The notes beneath the pieces are model-generated. The model ran no database searches. It was not told where the DNA came from and worked only from the letters and a program-made list of their open reading frames with translations. From positions 4,154,001-4,218,000 of the forward strand of contig NZ_CP025781.1 in the NCBI RefSeq assembly GCF_004194535.1: DNA of 64,000 bases. Reading direction: 5' to 3'. This document shows positions 9,511 through 20,945 of the stretch, piece after piece (the stretch's first letter is position 1; every line of letters starts with the position of its first letter). Source of the stretch: Iodobacter fluviatilis (GTDB lineage: Bacteria > Pseudomonadota > Gammaproteobacteria > Burkholderiales > Chitinibacteraceae). Made by a program: the position numbers and the translations under genes.

Positions 9511-10402
9511 TTACTCGGCTTTGGAATGGTGGCAATAGGCTCGGCTTTTTCTTCTTGGCCTTTACCCGCCTGCTCACGAATATTATCTTCTGCATCGTGA
9601 TTCAAAACCACGATGCTGATTCGACGATTAATAGGGTTATAAATATTGCCCGTGTCTAGCGGCACAACGTCACCATAACCATTGACGCGCAATATTTTAT
9701 TATCAGGCAGACCGCCAGCTACTAATTCACGGCGCGACGAATTGGCACGATCAGCAGAGAGCTCCCAATTGCTATAACCATTATCGCCACCAGCAAATTT
9801 AGATGAATCAGTATGCCCAGATAAAGACACCGAATTAGGCACTTCATTCAAAAACTGGGCGATTTCTTGCAGCATGCCACGGCTAAAGGATTCAAGCTCT
9901 GAGCTGCCCGATTTAAACATCGGCCGATTTTGCTCATCCACAATTTGAATTCTTAAGCCTTCTGACACCATATCTAGCTTCAATTGATCTTTAAACTTAG
10001 CCAAAGCAGAGTTTTCTTTGACTTTACTATCAATCAACGCTTCAATTTTTTGTTTTAATTCGGAGAGGCGCTTTTTATCTTTAGTGGATTCACTAACCAC
10101 ATCGCCCTTCTTAACTTGCCCTGCTTGCTGGGTAAGATCATTGCCACCCCCTTTAATCAAAGACGTAGCATCCCCTGCACCATCTCCCCCGACATCGACA
10201 CTTTCAATGGGTTGGCAAAATAGCTGGTAATCCCTTTCATGGTTCCTTTGGATACCGAACCCAGCAACCACATCAATAAGAAAAACGCCATCATTGCCGT
10301 TACAAAGTCGGCATAGGCAATTTTCCAAGCGCCGCCATGATGGCCATGCCCACCTTTTTTGATGCGTTTTACAACTATGGGGCGTTGTGAATCATCGCTC
10401 AT
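9507..10402 (-). pseudogene. motB: flagellar motor stator protein MotB, frameshifted
   Basis: Two frames together encode MotB, the stator subunit that anchors the flagellar motor to peptidoglycan. The 5' frame (10402 to about 10186) has the N-terminal cytoplasmic tail and single transmembrane helix with the proton-path Asp in AWKIAYADFVTAMMAFFLLM. The 3' frame (to 9507) has the plug region and OmpA-like peptidoglycan-binding domain with LSGHTDSSKF and NRRISIVVL. They break at five G (C at 10186-10190); six would give the continuous KVSMSGGDGAGDATSL. It follows motA by 22 bases. Loss, if real, would stop this stator working; a one-base consensus error is just as likely. Confidence 0.85.
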
Positions 10403-10424
10403 TTTGCACTCAACCTATCTGTGA

Positions 10425-11284
10425 TTACTTACCTTTAGCACTCTTAACATGCTCTTCCAATTCTTTAAAACTAGGACGCTCGTGAATACTTAATGCTTTA
10501 CGGCCAAATTCAACCGCAACTTGCGGCGCATAACCATTCAAACTCGCCAGCAAAGTCACTTTTACCGCTTGGAAAGCAATGCTAGTGGCAGCCCCCTGCT
10601 TCTCTAGCACGGTTGCCAATGGGCCAAAAAAGCCATAAGCCAGCCAAATCCCCATAAAGGTACCCACCAAAGCGGCACCAATCAATTCACCCAAGGCAGG
10701 TGGAGGTAAGTGTAAAGAACCCATCACGTGAACCACCCCCATAACCGCCGCCACAATACCGAACGCAGGCAGACCATCGGCAAGTTTGGTTACCGCATCT
10801 ACGGCCACATGCGCATCGGCGTGGTGCGCCTCTAGTTCCACATCCATTAAGTTTTCAATTTCCATAGAATTAAGATTACCCCCACCATTAAGCGTAGGTA
10901 ATCACACAGAAATTCGGTTAAGTGGTGATCGTGTGAAACGGAAGCATATTTGGAAATAATCGGGCTGGAATGGGGATCTTCAATGTCAGTTTCGATCGAC
11001 ATTAAACCTTCTTTACGCACTTTTGAGAGAATCTCAAACATCATGGCAAAGAGATCCATATAAAACGGCTTGTTATATGGTGAGCTTTTAAACATAAGAG
11101 GCAAAGCCGCAATCGTAGACTTCATCCCCTTAGCGCCTTGCGCTGCAATCATCGCGCCAATCGCACCGCCGAAAATAATAATCAACTCGGAGGGTTGCCA
11201 GAATGTCCCCAAGTGCCCGCCGTGTGCTGCGTAAGCGCCCAGAATACAAACACACATGAAAATATAGCCAATAATGACGAACAT
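10425..11284 (-). pseudogene. motA: flagellar motor stator protein MotA, frameshifted
   Basis: Two frames together give a MotA of about 286 residues, the four-helix inner-membrane partner of MotB that conducts protons to drive the flagellum. The 5' frame (11284 to about 10880) covers the first two helices (MFVIIGYIFMCVCILGAYAA and the GGAIGAMIAAQG segment); the 3' frame covers helices 3-4 (ADGLPAFGIVAAVMGVVHVM and LVGTFMGIWLAYGFFGPLA) and the C-terminal tail. The break is at five G (C at 10879-10883); six would restore LMVGGNLNSMEIENL. No other damage is seen. Confidence 0.86.
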
Positions 11285-11406
11285 GCGTCAGCTTCCCTGT
11301 GATGACTTAATAAAATAACTTACTTAAGATGCATATTAGAATATTGATTAGTGCGCTACAACCAATGAGATGGATTAAAACGAAATGAATGAAATTTAAT
11401 CGATTT

Positions 11407-11987
11407 TTACCAAAGTGTAGCTTGTGCGCTGGCCTTTATAACCGGACCAAAGCTTTTTCTATGTACGGGGCAAGGGCCAAGGCGTTTTAGCGCCTCTAAA
11501 TGCTGTGCGGTGGGGTAACCCTTGTGCTGGGCAAAACCATAACCGGGATATAAAGCCTCAAGGGATTCGATCTCTCGATCACGGCTCACTTTGGCTAAAA
11601 TTGAAGCAGCAGAGATACACGCCTCCAGCGCGTCCCCCCCACAATAGCCCGCCCCGCCACGGTTAACCCCTTAGGCACTCGATTGCCATCAATTAAAGCC
11701 TCCGTAGGCACAACAGAAAGACCAGCAACGGCGCGCTGCATGGCTAACATAGAGGCGTGCAGAATGTTTAATTCATCGATTTCTTCGATTGAGGCCTGCG
11801 CCACCGACCATGCAATCGCACAAGATTTAATGGCATCAAACAACACATCGCGGCGCTTAGCACTCAACTTTTTAGAGTCATTTAAGCCTGGTAAATCATA
11901 GTGTTGCGGCAAAATAACCGCTGCCGCATAAACCGCCCCAGCCAAAGGGCCTCGCCCCGCTTCATCCACACCACAAATCAACTTCAA
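11407..11987 (-). pseudogene. rnhB: ribonuclease HII, frameshifted
   Basis: RNase HII nicks RNA-DNA hybrids and single ribonucleotides in DNA. The 5' frame has [15 protein letters not shown] with the metal-binding Asp-Glu pair and LNDSKKLS; the 3' frame continues SRDREIESL...[14 protein letters not shown] to the C-terminus. They part at seven G (C at 11634-11640); eight would give [17 protein letters not shown] start at 11987 is chosen because AGGGG lies just before it and the codon overlaps the lpxB stop (TTGA), so the gene is coupled to lpxB. An upstream ATG at 12011 is the alternative. Confidence 0.85.
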
Positions 11988-13153
11988 ATTTTCACCCCTA
12001 ATACAGCGCAAACTGCATCGGCAGCACGTTCGGCGGCATCACAACGCAGGCTATGGTGCAAATCAGCAAAACGGGCACTTAATGCATTAGATAAACGCTT
12101 ATCATCAAATAAATTTGCCATCGCTTGCGCTAAGTTGTCAGAAGTTGCATCGTCTTGTAATAGCTCTGGCACAATAAACTGCCCTGCCAATACATTAGGC
12201 AAGCTAACATAAGGTAGGCGTAATTTTCTTTTAACTATGCGATAAGTTAATGGCGATAGGCGATAAGTCACCACCATCGGGCGTCTGGCCAGCATCGCTT
12301 CCAGAGTGGCGGTGCCCGAAGCCAGCAAAATCACATCCGCCGCCTGCATAGCCTCATGTGCATGACCAAACATCAAGCGAAACGGCAGCTCTTGCGCGCC
12401 CTGCTTCCAGATTGCTCTTTCAAACAATAAGCGGGTTTCGCGCGTCACAAAAGGCACTAGAAACAGCGCATTTGGATAGCGTTCAAGAAGTTTTTGTGCA
12501 GTTTCAACAAAAAGTGTAGCCAGCATTTCTACTTCGCTTTGCCGACTACCTGGCAACAAAGTAAATACAGCACGCTGATCGGGGATTTCTAATGCTTCAC
12601 GCACAGCAAGCTGATTAGGTTCTGCTGGAAAAATTTCAGCTAACGGATGCCCAACATAGCTGGCAGGAATACGCGCATCTCGGTAAATTTGCTCTTCAAA
12701 GGGAAATAGCAACAACATATGAGAAACGCATTGGCCGATTTTTTTTAGCCGTTCAGAGCGCCAAGCCCAAACAGATGGGCCCACATAATGAATAGTGGGC
12801 ACGCCTGCTTGTTTCAGGGCTTTTTCTAAAGAGAAATTAAAATCAGGCGCGTCAATGCCAATAAATAAATCTGGCTTATTCGCGAGCAATTGTTTTTTTA
12901 ATTGCCGCCGAATTCTCAGTAATTCAGGCAAATGCCGAATCACTTCTAAATAGCCACGCACAGCCAGTTTTTCCATTGGAACAACGGTTGCACAACCTGC
13001 GCTTTGCATCTTAGGGCCGGCAATACCAAAGAATTCGGCATGAGGGAGGCGTTTTTTAAGTGCCAAAATAAGCTGGCTGCCTAATAAATCGCCCGAGGCT
13101 TCACCTGCCACCACCGCAATGCGCGGGCGACCTTGAATATGGGATAGCTGCAT
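11984..13153 (-). CDS. lpxB: lipid-A-disaccharide synthase
   Basis: A GT19 glycosyltransferase that joins UDP-2,3-diacylglucosamine to lipid X to make the lipid A disaccharide at the inner face of the inner membrane. The protein starts near [14 protein letters not shown] and contains [27 protein letters not shown] and [10 protein letters not shown]. The ATG at 13153 leaves one base after the lpxA stop; an alternative ATG at 13198 would overlap lpxA by 44 bases and adds residues not usual in the family. About 389 residues. Confidence 0.95.
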   Translation of the reverse strand: MQLSHIQGRPRIAVVAGEASGDLLGSQLILALKKRLPHAEFFGIAGPKMQSAGCATVVPMEKLAVRGYLEVIRHLPELLRIRRQLKKQLLANKPDLFIGIDAPDFNFSLEKALKQAGVPTIHYVGPSVWAWRSERLKKIGQCVSHMLLLFPFEEQIYRDARIPASYVGHPLAEIFPAEPNQLAVREALEIPDQRAVFTLLPGSRQSEVEMLATLFVETAQKLLERYPNALFLVPFVTRETRLLFERAIWKQGAQELPFRLMFGHAHEAMQAADVILLASGTATLEAMLARRPMVVTYRLSPLTYRIVKRKLRLPYVSLPNVLAGQFIVPELLQDDATSDNLAQAMANLFDDKRLSNALSARFADLHHSLRCDAAERAADAVCAVLGVKI

Positions 13154-13154
13154 A

Positions 13155-13931
13155 TTAACGGATAATTCCGCGTGTAGATGCTGCAAAGAAATCGACAAAG
13201 GGCTGGAGCTCAGGTTGAATCAAGCTCTGCTCCTCAAGCATTTGGCGTGCATCTACAAAAGGAATGTTTTTGCGATACAACGTTTTATAGGCGCGTTTAA
13301 TATTAGTAATTTGCTCACTACTAAAACCACGGCGTTTTAATCCCTCACTATTAATGCCATTTGGCACCGCGCGATTACCCGCCGCCAATACAAAAGGCGG
13401 CACATCTTGCGCCACCGCCGCAGTAAAGGCCGTCATTGCGTGTTGCGCAATTTTGCAGAATTGATGCACGGTGGTAAACCCACCCAAAATGACCCAATCA
13501 CCGATCTCCACATGCCCCGCTAAGGTCGTGTTATTGGCGAAAATGGTGTGATTGCCAATTTTGCAATCATGCGCAATATGCACATAGGCCATGATCCAAT
13601 TATCATTACCTATTTGGGTGATGCCCTTATCCTGAGACGTACCCGTAGAAATCGTGACATTTTGAAAAATGGTATTACCATCACCAATGAGCAGCTGTGT
13701 AGGTTCACCCGCATATTTTTTATCTTGAGGATCGCAGCCGATACTCGCAAAAGGATAGATGCGGTTATTGCAGCCAATGTGGGTATGCCCACTAATGACA
13801 ACATGCGCCTCTAAGCGTGTACCCGCTCCAATTGAGACATGCTCGCCAATCACGCAATATGGGCCGATCTCTACATTATCTGCCAGCGTTGCGCCGTCAT
13901 GGATAATGGCGGAAGGATGAATTTTAGGCAT
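13155..13931 (-). CDS. lpxA: acyl-ACP--UDP-N-acetylglucosamine O-acyltransferase
   Basis: First step of lipid A synthesis. The 258-residue protein is a left-handed beta-helix built of hexapeptide repeats (IHPSAIIHDGATLADNVEIG onward) with the catalytic His near residue 121 in YVHIAHDC and an alpha-helical C-terminus. The start at MPKIHPSA is chosen over an ATG 14 codons upstream because of family length and a weak AGAAG before it. It sits 16 bases after fabZ and one base before lpxB. Confidence 0.95.
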   Translation of the reverse strand: MPKIHPSAIIHDGATLADNVEIGPYCVIGEHVSIGAGTRLEAHVVISGHTHIGCNNRIYPFASIGCDPQDKKYAGEPTQLLIGDGNTIFQNVTISTGTSQDKGITQIGNDNWIMAYVHIAHDCKIGNHTIFANNTTLAGHVEIGDWVILGGFTTVHQFCKIAQHAMTAFTAAVAQDVPPFVLAAGNRAVPNGINSEGLKRRGFSSEQITNIKRAYKTLYRKNIPFVDARQMLEEQSLIQPELQPFVDFFAASTRGIIR

Positions 13932-13947
13932 TTTATTCTTCTGATAA

Positions 13948-14400
13948 TTAGCGCTTAACGTCGCGTTGAGCACACATCAAATCGGCCTCAGCAGCCAGCT
14001 CGTCGCCTACAAAAGCTTGCGCTTTGTATTTCCAAATACCGCGCTTATTGGCCGTGATTTGTACGCATAAAGTCAATTGATCACCGGGCACCACTTGGCG
14101 CTTAAAACGCGCATTATCAATGCCTGCAAAGAAATACAACGAATCTTCCGAAGGAGGTACTTTTAAACTTTTATACGATAAAACACCCGCGGCTTGTGCC
14201 AGCGCTTCCATAATCAACACACCAGGCATAACCGGATAGTTTGGAAAATGGCCCTGAAAAAATGGCTCATTAATACTAACGTTTTTAATTGCTTTAATAG
14301 AGACACCCAGCTCCATTTCAACTACGCGATCAATTAATAAAAACGGATAGCGATGTGGTAAGCATTTAGCAATTTCTAAAACATCCATAATTTGATTCAT
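13948..14400 (-). CDS. fabZ: 3-hydroxyacyl-ACP dehydratase
   Basis: Dehydrates 3-hydroxyacyl-ACP in fatty-acid elongation and competes with LpxA/LpxD for the same substrate, which explains its place in the lpx cluster. The 150-residue hot-dog-fold protein shows [13 protein letters not shown], the catalytic His51 in [13 protein letters not shown] and Glu65 in LIMEALAQA. Five bases separate it from lpxD. Cytoplasmic. Confidence 0.96.
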   Translation of the reverse strand: MNQIMDVLEIAKCLPHRYPFLLIDRVVEMELGVSIKAIKNVSINEPFFQGHFPNYPVMPGVLIMEALAQAAGVLSYKSLKVPPSEDSLYFFAGIDNARFKRQVVPGDQLTLCVQITANKRGIWKYKAQAFVGDELAAEADLMCAQRDVKR

Positions 14401-14405
14401 TACTC

Positions 14406-15440
14406 TTATTCTCCAACCGGCAACTGAGTATGCCGTAGTTCTTTTTCAAGTTGCTTAATACGTTTAGCTAAATCGTCCAAATGCCGCAAATGTGCAGCAT
14501 TATGTCGCCATTCATCGTGAGTTTGCATCGGGTAAGAGCCAGAATAAACGCCTGGTTCACGAATTGTTTTAGCCACCAAAGTGCCGCCCAATACGGTGGT
14601 GCCATCGCAGATTTCTAAATGACCAGAAATCATCACTGCGCCGCCAATTTGGCAACGCGCACCGATCTTAGTAGAGCCTGCAATCCCAACGCACGCGGCC
14701 ATGGCGGTGTGCTCACCGATTTCAACGTTATGGGCGACTTGGATCAAGTTATCAATACGTGCACCATTGCCAATCACAGTATCACTGAGCGCACCACGAT
14801 CCACCGTAGTGCAAGAACCAATTTCTACGTCATTGCCGATCAAAACACGCCCAAGTTGCGGGATTTTTTCCCAATGATCCCCAGCCCACGCATTACCAAA
14901 ACCATCCCCTGCAATCACGGCATTGCTATGCACAATGACCCGGTCCCCAATAAAAGCACCATGATGAATACTGCTATTAGGATGGATTAAACAATCACCC
15001 CCAATCTCAACCTGCTCGCCAATATAGGCATTGGCCATCACGATGGTTCGCTCGCCAATCTTTGCACCCGCAGCAATCACGGCACCTGGACCAATTTGTG
15101 CACTAGCCGCAACAATAGCGAACTCATCCACTACCGCACGCGGATGAATGCCCGCTACGGCAACAGGCTGTGGGTATAGCAGCTGAGCCACTTTAGCAAA
15201 ATAAAGCTGGGGATCACGGGTTGTAATATGCGGGCGATCAAGTGCAGCGCTTTCGGTAGGGCGAACAATAAACGCCGCCGCCAAGCTGCTTTGCAACTGG
15301 GCGCGCAAACGAGGGTTAGCTAAAAAGCTAATTTGCCCCTCACCCGCTTGATCTAAAGAGGCAACGCCCAAAATGGCGACATCGGCACCATGAAGCTCAC
15401 CACCCAACAATTCAATAAAAGAAGACAAAGAAAGCGCCAT
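14406..15440 (-). CDS. lpxD: UDP-3-O-(3-hydroxyacyl)glucosamine N-acyltransferase
   Basis: Third step of lipid A synthesis. The 344-residue protein has the N-terminal uridine-binding domain (about 1-100, with [14 protein letters not shown]) and then a long hexapeptide beta-helix ([39 protein letters not shown]), with the likely catalytic His in [19 protein letters not shown]. The C-terminus is helical, for trimer packing. Four bases follow the skp stop. Confidence 0.95.
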   Translation of the reverse strand: MALSLSSFIELLGGELHGADVAILGVASLDQAGEGQISFLANPRLRAQLQSSLAAAFIVRPTESAALDRPHITTRDPQLYFAKVAQLLYPQPVAVAGIHPRAVVDEFAIVAASAQIGPGAVIAAGAKIGERTIVMANAYIGEQVEIGGDCLIHPNSSIHHGAFIGDRVIVHSNAVIAGDGFGNAWAGDHWEKIPQLGRVLIGNDVEIGSCTTVDRGALSDTVIGNGARIDNLIQVAHNVEIGEHTAMAACVGIAGSTKIGARCQIGGAVMISGHLEICDGTTVLGGTLVAKTIREPGVYSGSYPMQTHDEWRHNAAHLRHLDDLAKRIKQLEKELRHTQLPVGE

Positions 15441-15444
15441 GCGT

Positions 15445-15939
15445 CTATTTATCCGCCAAAAGCTTTATCACCTTATCGGTGATATCAATTTTAGGGTTAA
15501 ACCAAGCCGCATCTTGTACGATTAAATCGTATTTTTCATTTTTAGCAATTTGTTCAATTGCAGTTCTTACGCGCTCTTGCAAACCTGAATACTCTTCATT
15601 ACGACGGGTATTCATATCTTCATTTAGCTCACGCATCATGCGCTGATAATCTTGATTCATTTTGATCAGCTCGCGCTCTTTTATACGCCGATCAACTTCA
15701 GCAATCGCACCTTTGTCCATCAATTGTTGCAATGCTTTGCCTAGAGTTGCAAGTCTTTGCACCTCGTTTTTTCGGGCGTCGAACTCTTTGTCTAGTTTTT
15801 TGCCAGCCCTTAAGCCAGGCGCTGATTCACGCAAAATACGATCTGGCTCAACAAAGCCAATTCTCACTTCAGCAGCAAACGCGCTGGACACGAATGCCAA
15901 GCCCATTCCAAACAATAACGCACGTGGCCATTTCAACAT
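15445..15939 (-). CDS. skp: periplasmic chaperone Skp (OmpH)
   Basis: Holdase for unfolded outer-membrane proteins on their way to BamA, encoded right after bamA. The 164-residue precursor has a signal peptide (1-22, cut after SSAFA), a short beta part (EVRIGFVEPDRILRE) and a long charged helical arm (about 45-130) typical of Skp trimers. The C-terminal strand YDLIVQDAAWFNP closes the body. Start has an AGGAGTGT-type RBS. Confidence 0.93.
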   Translation of the reverse strand: MLKWPRALLFGMGLAFVSSAFAAEVRIGFVEPDRILRESAPGLRAGKKLDKEFDARKNEVQRLATLGKALQQLMDKGAIAEVDRRIKERELIKMNQDYQRMMRELNEDMNTRRNEEYSGLQERVRTAIEQIAKNEKYDLIVQDAAWFNPKIDITDKVIKLLADK

Positions 15940-15957
15940 ATGTAGACACTCCTAAAA

Positions 15958-18246
15958 TCAGAATACTTGACCCAGTTGGAACTGTAATCCGCGCTCAACG
16001 CGATCATTTGGCTGAGCATTAAATGGTGCTGCCCAGCTTAATTTGATCGGTCCAACTGGCGAAACCCAAGTGAACGCAACCCCTGCTGAATAACGCATTT
16101 CTTCAAGACGTGGGCGGCTACCTGCGCCCCATACCGCACCTGAATCAGCAAACACGCTTAAACGCGTTGAACGATCATTTTTTAAACCAGGGATTGGAAA
16201 GAAGAATTCAAAGTTATTAATAATGCGCTTATCGCCCCCCATCCCATCGCCCTTGCTATCGACAGGGCCAACTGAGCCAGAACGGAAGCCGCGAATAGAG
16301 CCTACGCCACCAGCGTAAAAATTCTTATAAAACGGATATAAGCTATCCCCATAAGAGTGACCATAGCCGCCCTCCACATTCCACATCAGGCTCATTTCTT
16401 TGCCAAAGGGTATAAAGTATTGGCTGCGTGTGGACAGCTTGTAGTAGTCGACATCTGAGAACGGCGCAGTCACTTCACCGTTCAAGCTCAGCAACCAGCC
16501 TGATGTTGGGTACGAACCGCTATTACGCGTGTCCCGCCCCCAATCCACAGAGACAGGGAAAGTTTTATTTCTTGCTCCTTGGTTATTTACAAAATCAAGC
16601 ACATGCTGAGGTGCAGTCGCATCAGCTTGAATAGCAAGGCTTTCAAAACCCAAACCAAGACCGACTCGATTGGTTTCAGTTAAAGGCAAACTAATTCTTG
16701 AATTAAAACCATAAGAGGATGTGGTGTAATTGCCCAAATCAACCTTAGAAGGATCGGTATCGCGGCGGTACAGATTCCAACCTACAGATACGCCGTCTGG
16801 CGTGGCATAGGGATTAGTGACCCCCAGAGAATACACTTTATTAGATGAGCTTGAATTCACTTCAACGGCGAATTGCTTACCGCTACCTAAGAAGTTATTT
16901 TGGGATAGTGACAACACTAAAACAATCCCTTCACTCTGGCCGTAACCTGCACCAATATTAAAGTTACCTGATTTTTTCTCAGTGACCGTCACATTCATAT
17001 CCACTTGATCTGCCGTATCGGGCACCAAGGGGGTATCAACCACAACTTCACCGAAATAATCTAATTGCTCTAGGCGCTGTTTTGAGCGTTTAATTTTTGA
17101 GCCATCGTAAGCGGCAGATTCTAATTGGCGTAATTCTCGGCGCACCACCACATCGCGGGTCTGAGAATTGCCACTCACATTAATCCGGCGTACATAGGTT
17201 TTTTTGCCCGGATCAATATAAAAAGTGAACGCAACTTTATTATTTTTTTGATCAATTTCCGGCACTGCATTAACGTTGGCAAAGGCATAACCCTCATTAC
17301 CCAAGGCATCCGTTATGGCCGCTGTAGATTGATTTAAACTTTCGCGCGAAAAGGTTTCACCCGCATTCAAGGTGATCATTTTCTTCAAGATGGCAGGATC
17401 AAGCACCGTGTCGCCAATTACTTTAACGTCACTTACTTCATATTGCTTGCCTTCAGAGATATTCAGTGTCAGGAAAATACCTTCCCGATCTTCTGAAATA
17501 GCCACTTGGGTGGATTCAACATTAAATTCAATATAGCCGCGATCCATATACCAAGAACGAAGGCGCTCTAGATCGGCAGATAGTTTTTGTTTGGAATATT
17601 GGTCAGCCTTGGTGTACCAAGTCATCCAACCACCGGTGGTTTGCGTCATCATGTCCAGCAAATCACCTTCAGAAAAAGCATTGTTGCCCACAATATTAAT
17701 TTGCTGAATGCGTGCGACTTCGCCTTCAGATATATCTAACTGCACGCCAACACGGTTGCGCTCTAATTTAGTCACTTCTGTTTTTACCACCACAGAATAG
17801 CGACCACGCGAATAATATTGCTGTTTAATTTCTTGAACGGCCGCGTCTAAAACACTCTGGTCAAAAATTCGCCCTTCAGCAAAACTTTGACTTTTAAGGG
17901 CAGTTTTGATCTGGTCTTTTTCCAGCATTTTGGAACCATTGACATTAATCTGTGCAATGGTTGGGCGCTCATCTACGGTAACAATTAAAATCTGGCCATT
18001 TGACTCAACCCGCACGTCATTAAAAAAGCCCGTGGCAAATAGAGCCTTGATCGCTTCTTGGGCGCGATCATCATCAAAGCGATCCCCTACCTTGACGGGT
18101 AGGTAATTGAAAATCGTACCTGCATCGGTACGCTGCAAGCCCTCAACGCGAATATCGCGAATCACGAATGGCTCAACCGCCCAACTAGGTAAGGCAACAC
18201 CGGCAAGCGCCGCCGCTAACAACAAGTTTATCGATTTTAATTTCAT
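15958..18246 (-). CDS. bamA: outer-membrane protein assembly factor BamA
   Basis: Core of the BAM complex that folds beta-barrels into the outer membrane. The 762-residue precursor has a signal peptide (1-23, ending LPSWA), five POTRA domains (about 24-420; the first begins FVIRDIRVEGLQRT) and a C-terminal 16-strand barrel. The lid-loop motif appears as GSIRGFRSGSVGP and the protein ends in the aromatic FQLGQVF. Length and order are typical. It leads the skp-lpxD-fabZ-lpxA-lpxB group. Confidence 0.97.
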   Translation of the reverse strand: MKLKSINLLLAAALAGVALPSWAVEPFVIRDIRVEGLQRTDAGTIFNYLPVKVGDRFDDDRAQEAIKALFATGFFNDVRVESNGQILIVTVDERPTIAQINVNGSKMLEKDQIKTALKSQSFAEGRIFDQSVLDAAVQEIKQQYYSRGRYSVVVKTEVTKLERNRVGVQLDISEGEVARIQQINIVGNNAFSEGDLLDMMTQTTGGWMTWYTKADQYSKQKLSADLERLRSWYMDRGYIEFNVESTQVAISEDREGIFLTLNISEGKQYEVSDVKVIGDTVLDPAILKKMITLNAGETFSRESLNQSTAAITDALGNEGYAFANVNAVPEIDQKNNKVAFTFYIDPGKKTYVRRINVSGNSQTRDVVVRRELRQLESAAYDGSKIKRSKQRLEQLDYFGEVVVDTPLVPDTADQVDMNVTVTEKKSGNFNIGAGYGQSEGIVLVLSLSQNNFLGSGKQFAVEVNSSSSNKVYSLGVTNPYATPDGVSVGWNLYRRDTDPSKVDLGNYTTSSYGFNSRISLPLTETNRVGLGLGFESLAIQADATAPQHVLDFVNNQGARNKTFPVSVDWGRDTRNSGSYPTSGWLLSLNGEVTAPFSDVDYYKLSTRSQYFIPFGKEMSLMWNVEGGYGHSYGDSLYPFYKNFYAGGVGSIRGFRSGSVGPVDSKGDGMGGDKRIINNFEFFFPIPGLKNDRSTRLSVFADSGAVWGAGSRPRLEEMRYSAGVAFTWVSPVGPIKLSWAAPFNAQPNDRVERGLQFQLGQVF

Positions 18247-18315
18247 TATTCTGAAGAGTCACTAATGAGTTAGCAGGCATGACACAAGCTCAGCCCACAC
18301 GACGTTAAAAAGATT

Positions 18316-18348
18316 AAAAACCCGATTTACAATTGTAAAACTGGGCTT
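18316..18348 (-). terminator. probable terminator between rseP and bamA
   Basis: On the minus strand AAGCCCAGTTTTACAA pairs imperfectly with TTGTAAATCGGGTTTT and is followed by five T. It may only reduce read-through, since rseP and bamA are usually co-transcribed and bamA can have its own promoter. Confidence 0.55.
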
Positions 18349-18387
18349 CAATAGGACTTATCACTGCGATTTGCGAGCTGCGAGCTG

Positions 18388-19740
18388 CTATTGGCTGGGA
18401 AAAAGTCGGTAGATGTCGTTGTAAAGCGCTAGGGACATTAAACCCAGTAATAACGCTATGCCGACGCGCTGGCCAAATTCTTCAGCCTGAAGCGGCAAAC
18501 GCCGCCCCGTCAAAAATTCTACCGTATGATACATCAAATGCCCACCATCAAGCACCGGCAAGGGGAGTAGGTTTAAAACCCCCAAACTAATACTAATAAT
18601 GCATAGATATTCAAGAAAAGCATTTACCCCCAAACGAGCACTATCTCCAGCATACGTTGCGATAGTAATCGGGCCGCTCACTTGCTTAACCGAAACCAAA
18701 CCAGTAAGCATTTTCCAGAACATAATCACCGTAAGCCGGCTACCCTGCCATGTTTTATCTACCGCATATTGCAGGCCTTCAACCAGTCCAAATTGACGCA
18801 CTATTTTTTGGTTTTGCCACGCGTCTACATCCGGAAATGGAGCCAGTCCAAGCTTGCCAACGGTACGGCCCTTTTCAACGACCGCCTGAGGAAAGACTGT
18901 TTGTTCAAGTACTTGCCCATTACGTTTCCAACTTATCACGAGGGTTTGCTTCGCTGAGCCCGACACCTTGGCCTGCACATCACCCCAGCCTCGCAGCGGT
19001 ACGCCATTAATAGCCAGCAGCACATCACCCACCATAATGCCAGCTTGGTCCGCTGCACTTTTAGCGACGACTTGAGCAATACGCAAGCTCAAAGGAACTG
19101 GGGAGATCCCGATGCGCGCCAACAACTGCTGATCAATTTCATCTTTACTTAAACGGCTTAAATCCAGGGAAATATCACGCGCTGACCCATTAATGGATCG
19201 AAGCTGCAAGGGTACTGTTACCGCGTTACCGCTGTGCTCTAACAACCCTAATTGCAGCTCATCCCAGCTAAAAATGGGCGCGCCAGACAATGAAATAACT
19301 TCATCACCCTTGGCAAAGCCTGCTTTTTCAGCCGTAGATGCAGGGCTAACAAAGCCGATCACCGGCTTTAATGCCTCAACACCAGACAAAGAGAGCCCCC
19401 AATAAATCAAAATTGCGAGCAAAAAATTAGCCAACGGGCCGGCAATGACAATCGCCATTTTGGCCAAGGGAGGACGACGATTAAACGCGCGATGTAGCTC
19501 TGCAGCGGCAATAGGTTCGCCTTCCCGCTCATCGAGCATACTGACGTAACCACCGAGTGGAAACATGCCGATTTTCCACAGCGTTTCCCCACGCTGCCAC
19601 TGCCAAAGCGTTTTGCCAAAACCAATGGAAAACACCAACACTTTTACACCGCAGCTTTTAGCAACGCGATAATGCCCGTACTCATGGACAGACACCAATA
19701 AGCCCATCGCAATCACAAAGGCCAGCAAAGTAATTAGCAT
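18388..19740 (-). CDS. rseP: site-2 protease RseP
   Basis: Inner-membrane zinc metalloprotease that cleaves anti-sigma factors (RseA type) and signal-peptide remnants. About 450 residues: helix 1 carries the active-site HEYGH (His19, Glu20, His23), two PDZ domains follow (about 110-280), and the third-helix motif [15 protein letters not shown] has the zinc-binding Asp. The ATG at 19740 overlaps the dxr stop (ATGCTAA) and has an AGGGG before it; a longer frame from 19758 is unlikely. Confidence 0.95.
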   Translation of the reverse strand: MLITLLAFVIAMGLLVSVHEYGHYRVAKSCGVKVLVFSIGFGKTLWQWQRGETLWKIGMFPLGGYVSMLDEREGEPIAAAELHRAFNRRPPLAKMAIVIAGPLANFLLAILIYWGLSLSGVEALKPVIGFVSPASTAEKAGFAKGDEVISLSGAPIFSWDELQLGLLEHSGNAVTVPLQLRSINGSARDISLDLSRLSKDEIDQQLLARIGISPVPLSLRIAQVVAKSAADQAGIMVGDVLLAINGVPLRGWGDVQAKVSGSAKQTLVISWKRNGQVLEQTVFPQAVVEKGRTVGKLGLAPFPDVDAWQNQKIVRQFGLVEGLQYAVDKTWQGSRLTVIMFWKMLTGLVSVKQVSGPITIATYAGDSARLGVNAFLEYLCIISISLGVLNLLPLPVLDGGHLMYHTVEFLTGRRLPLQAEEFGQRVGIALLLGLMSLALYNDIYRLFPSQ

Positions 19741-20945
19741 GAATGCCCCTGCAGCCAAGCTCGAGCAGCCTGTCGCGCCGCCTGATCTGCCCCAAGCAAG
19801 GCCTCAAGCGATTCAGTCGAACTAGTCGCAACGCACTGCTCCAAAACGGACTCAATCAAAACAGGGATATCCGTAAATCGTAGCGCTTTATTTAAAAAAC
19901 CGTCGACAGCCACTTCATTTGCAGCATTTAAAATAGCAGGGGCAGCGCCTCCTGCTGCTAAGGCATCAAAAGCCAGTTGCAAACAAGGGAAGCGAGTAAG
20001 ATCTGGCGACTCAAAATCTAGGCGACCAACACTAAAGAAGTCCAACGATTTTACCCCAGCCTCGATACGCTCCGGGTAAGCCAAACCATAGCTGATCGGT
20101 GTGCGCATATCAGGGTTTCCTAGCTGCGCCAGTACCGAGCCATCCATGTATTCCACCATGGAATGCACCACACTTTGTGGGTGTACGATGACAGCAATAT
20201 CATTTTTGTCGGCCGCATTAAACAACCAGCGGGCCTCAATAACCTCAAGGCCTTTATTCATCAGCGACGCAGAATCAACAGATATCTTGCGGCCCATAGA
20301 CCAATTAGGATGTTTACATGCCTGTTCTGGCGTGACAAAGACCAAGTCTTGCGCCGCCATCTTGCGAAATGGTCCACCAGATGCAGTGAGTAAGATGCGT
20401 TTTACTCCAACGTTTTGCAGGCGATCTGCATATGGGTTTTCGCGATAGGCCTGAGGCAATACTTGATAGATGGCATTGTGCTCGCTATCAATGGGCAAAA
20501 GCACTGCACCAGATTCGCGCACCGCATCCATAAACAAAGCGCCCGCCAAGACCAAGGTTTCTTTATTGGCGAGTAAAACACGTTTTCCTGCCTTGGCAGC
20601 ATTCAACGTTGGGCGCATACCTGCAGCGCCAACGATGGCTGCCATGACGAAATCTACTTCACGAGCCGTTGAAACATCACTAAGCGCTGCTTCGCCCCAT
20701 AAAACTTCAGTTGCCGAGCCATGATCTTTGAGCATAGTGGACAGCTGCTGAGCCGAGGAAGCATCTAAAACCACGGCATAACGTGGTTTAAATTGCACAC
20801 ATTGCTCAGCAAGTTTTTCTAACTGGCTTGCCCCGGTGAGAGCAAAAACTTCATAACGCTCTGGATAGCGCGCCAGCACATCGAGCGTGCTCACTCCAAT
20901 GCTGCCTGTTGCGCCAAGAATAGTGATAATTTGTTTAGAGGACAT
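19734..20945 (-). CDS. dxr: 1-deoxy-D-xylulose 5-phosphate reductoisomerase
   Basis: Second step of the MEP isoprenoid pathway, making 2-C-methyl-D-erythritol 4-phosphate with NADPH and a divalent metal. The 403-residue protein starts with the NADPH loop [16 protein letters not shown], has [10 protein letters not shown] and [14 protein letters not shown] (metal and substrate binding), TASGGPFR and [18 protein letters not shown]. Downstream uppS uses the products to make undecaprenyl-PP. Overlaps rseP by seven bases. Confidence 0.97.
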   Translation of the reverse strand: MSSKQIITILGATGSIGVSTLDVLARYPERYEVFALTGASQLEKLAEQCVQFKPRYAVVLDASSAQQLSTMLKDHGSATEVLWGEAALSDVSTAREVDFVMAAIVGAAGMRPTLNAAKAGKRVLLANKETLVLAGALFMDAVRESGAVLLPIDSEHNAIYQVLPQAYRENPYADRLQNVGVKRILLTASGGPFRKMAAQDLVFVTPEQACKHPNWSMGRKISVDSASLMNKGLEVIEARWLFNAADKNDIAVIVHPQSVVHSMVEYMDGSVLAQLGNPDMRTPISYGLAYPERIEAGVKSLDFFSVGRLDFESPDLTRFPCLQLAFDALAAGGAAPAILNAANEVAVDGFLNKALRFTDIPVLIESVLEQCVATSSTESLEALLGADQAARQAARAWLQGHSC

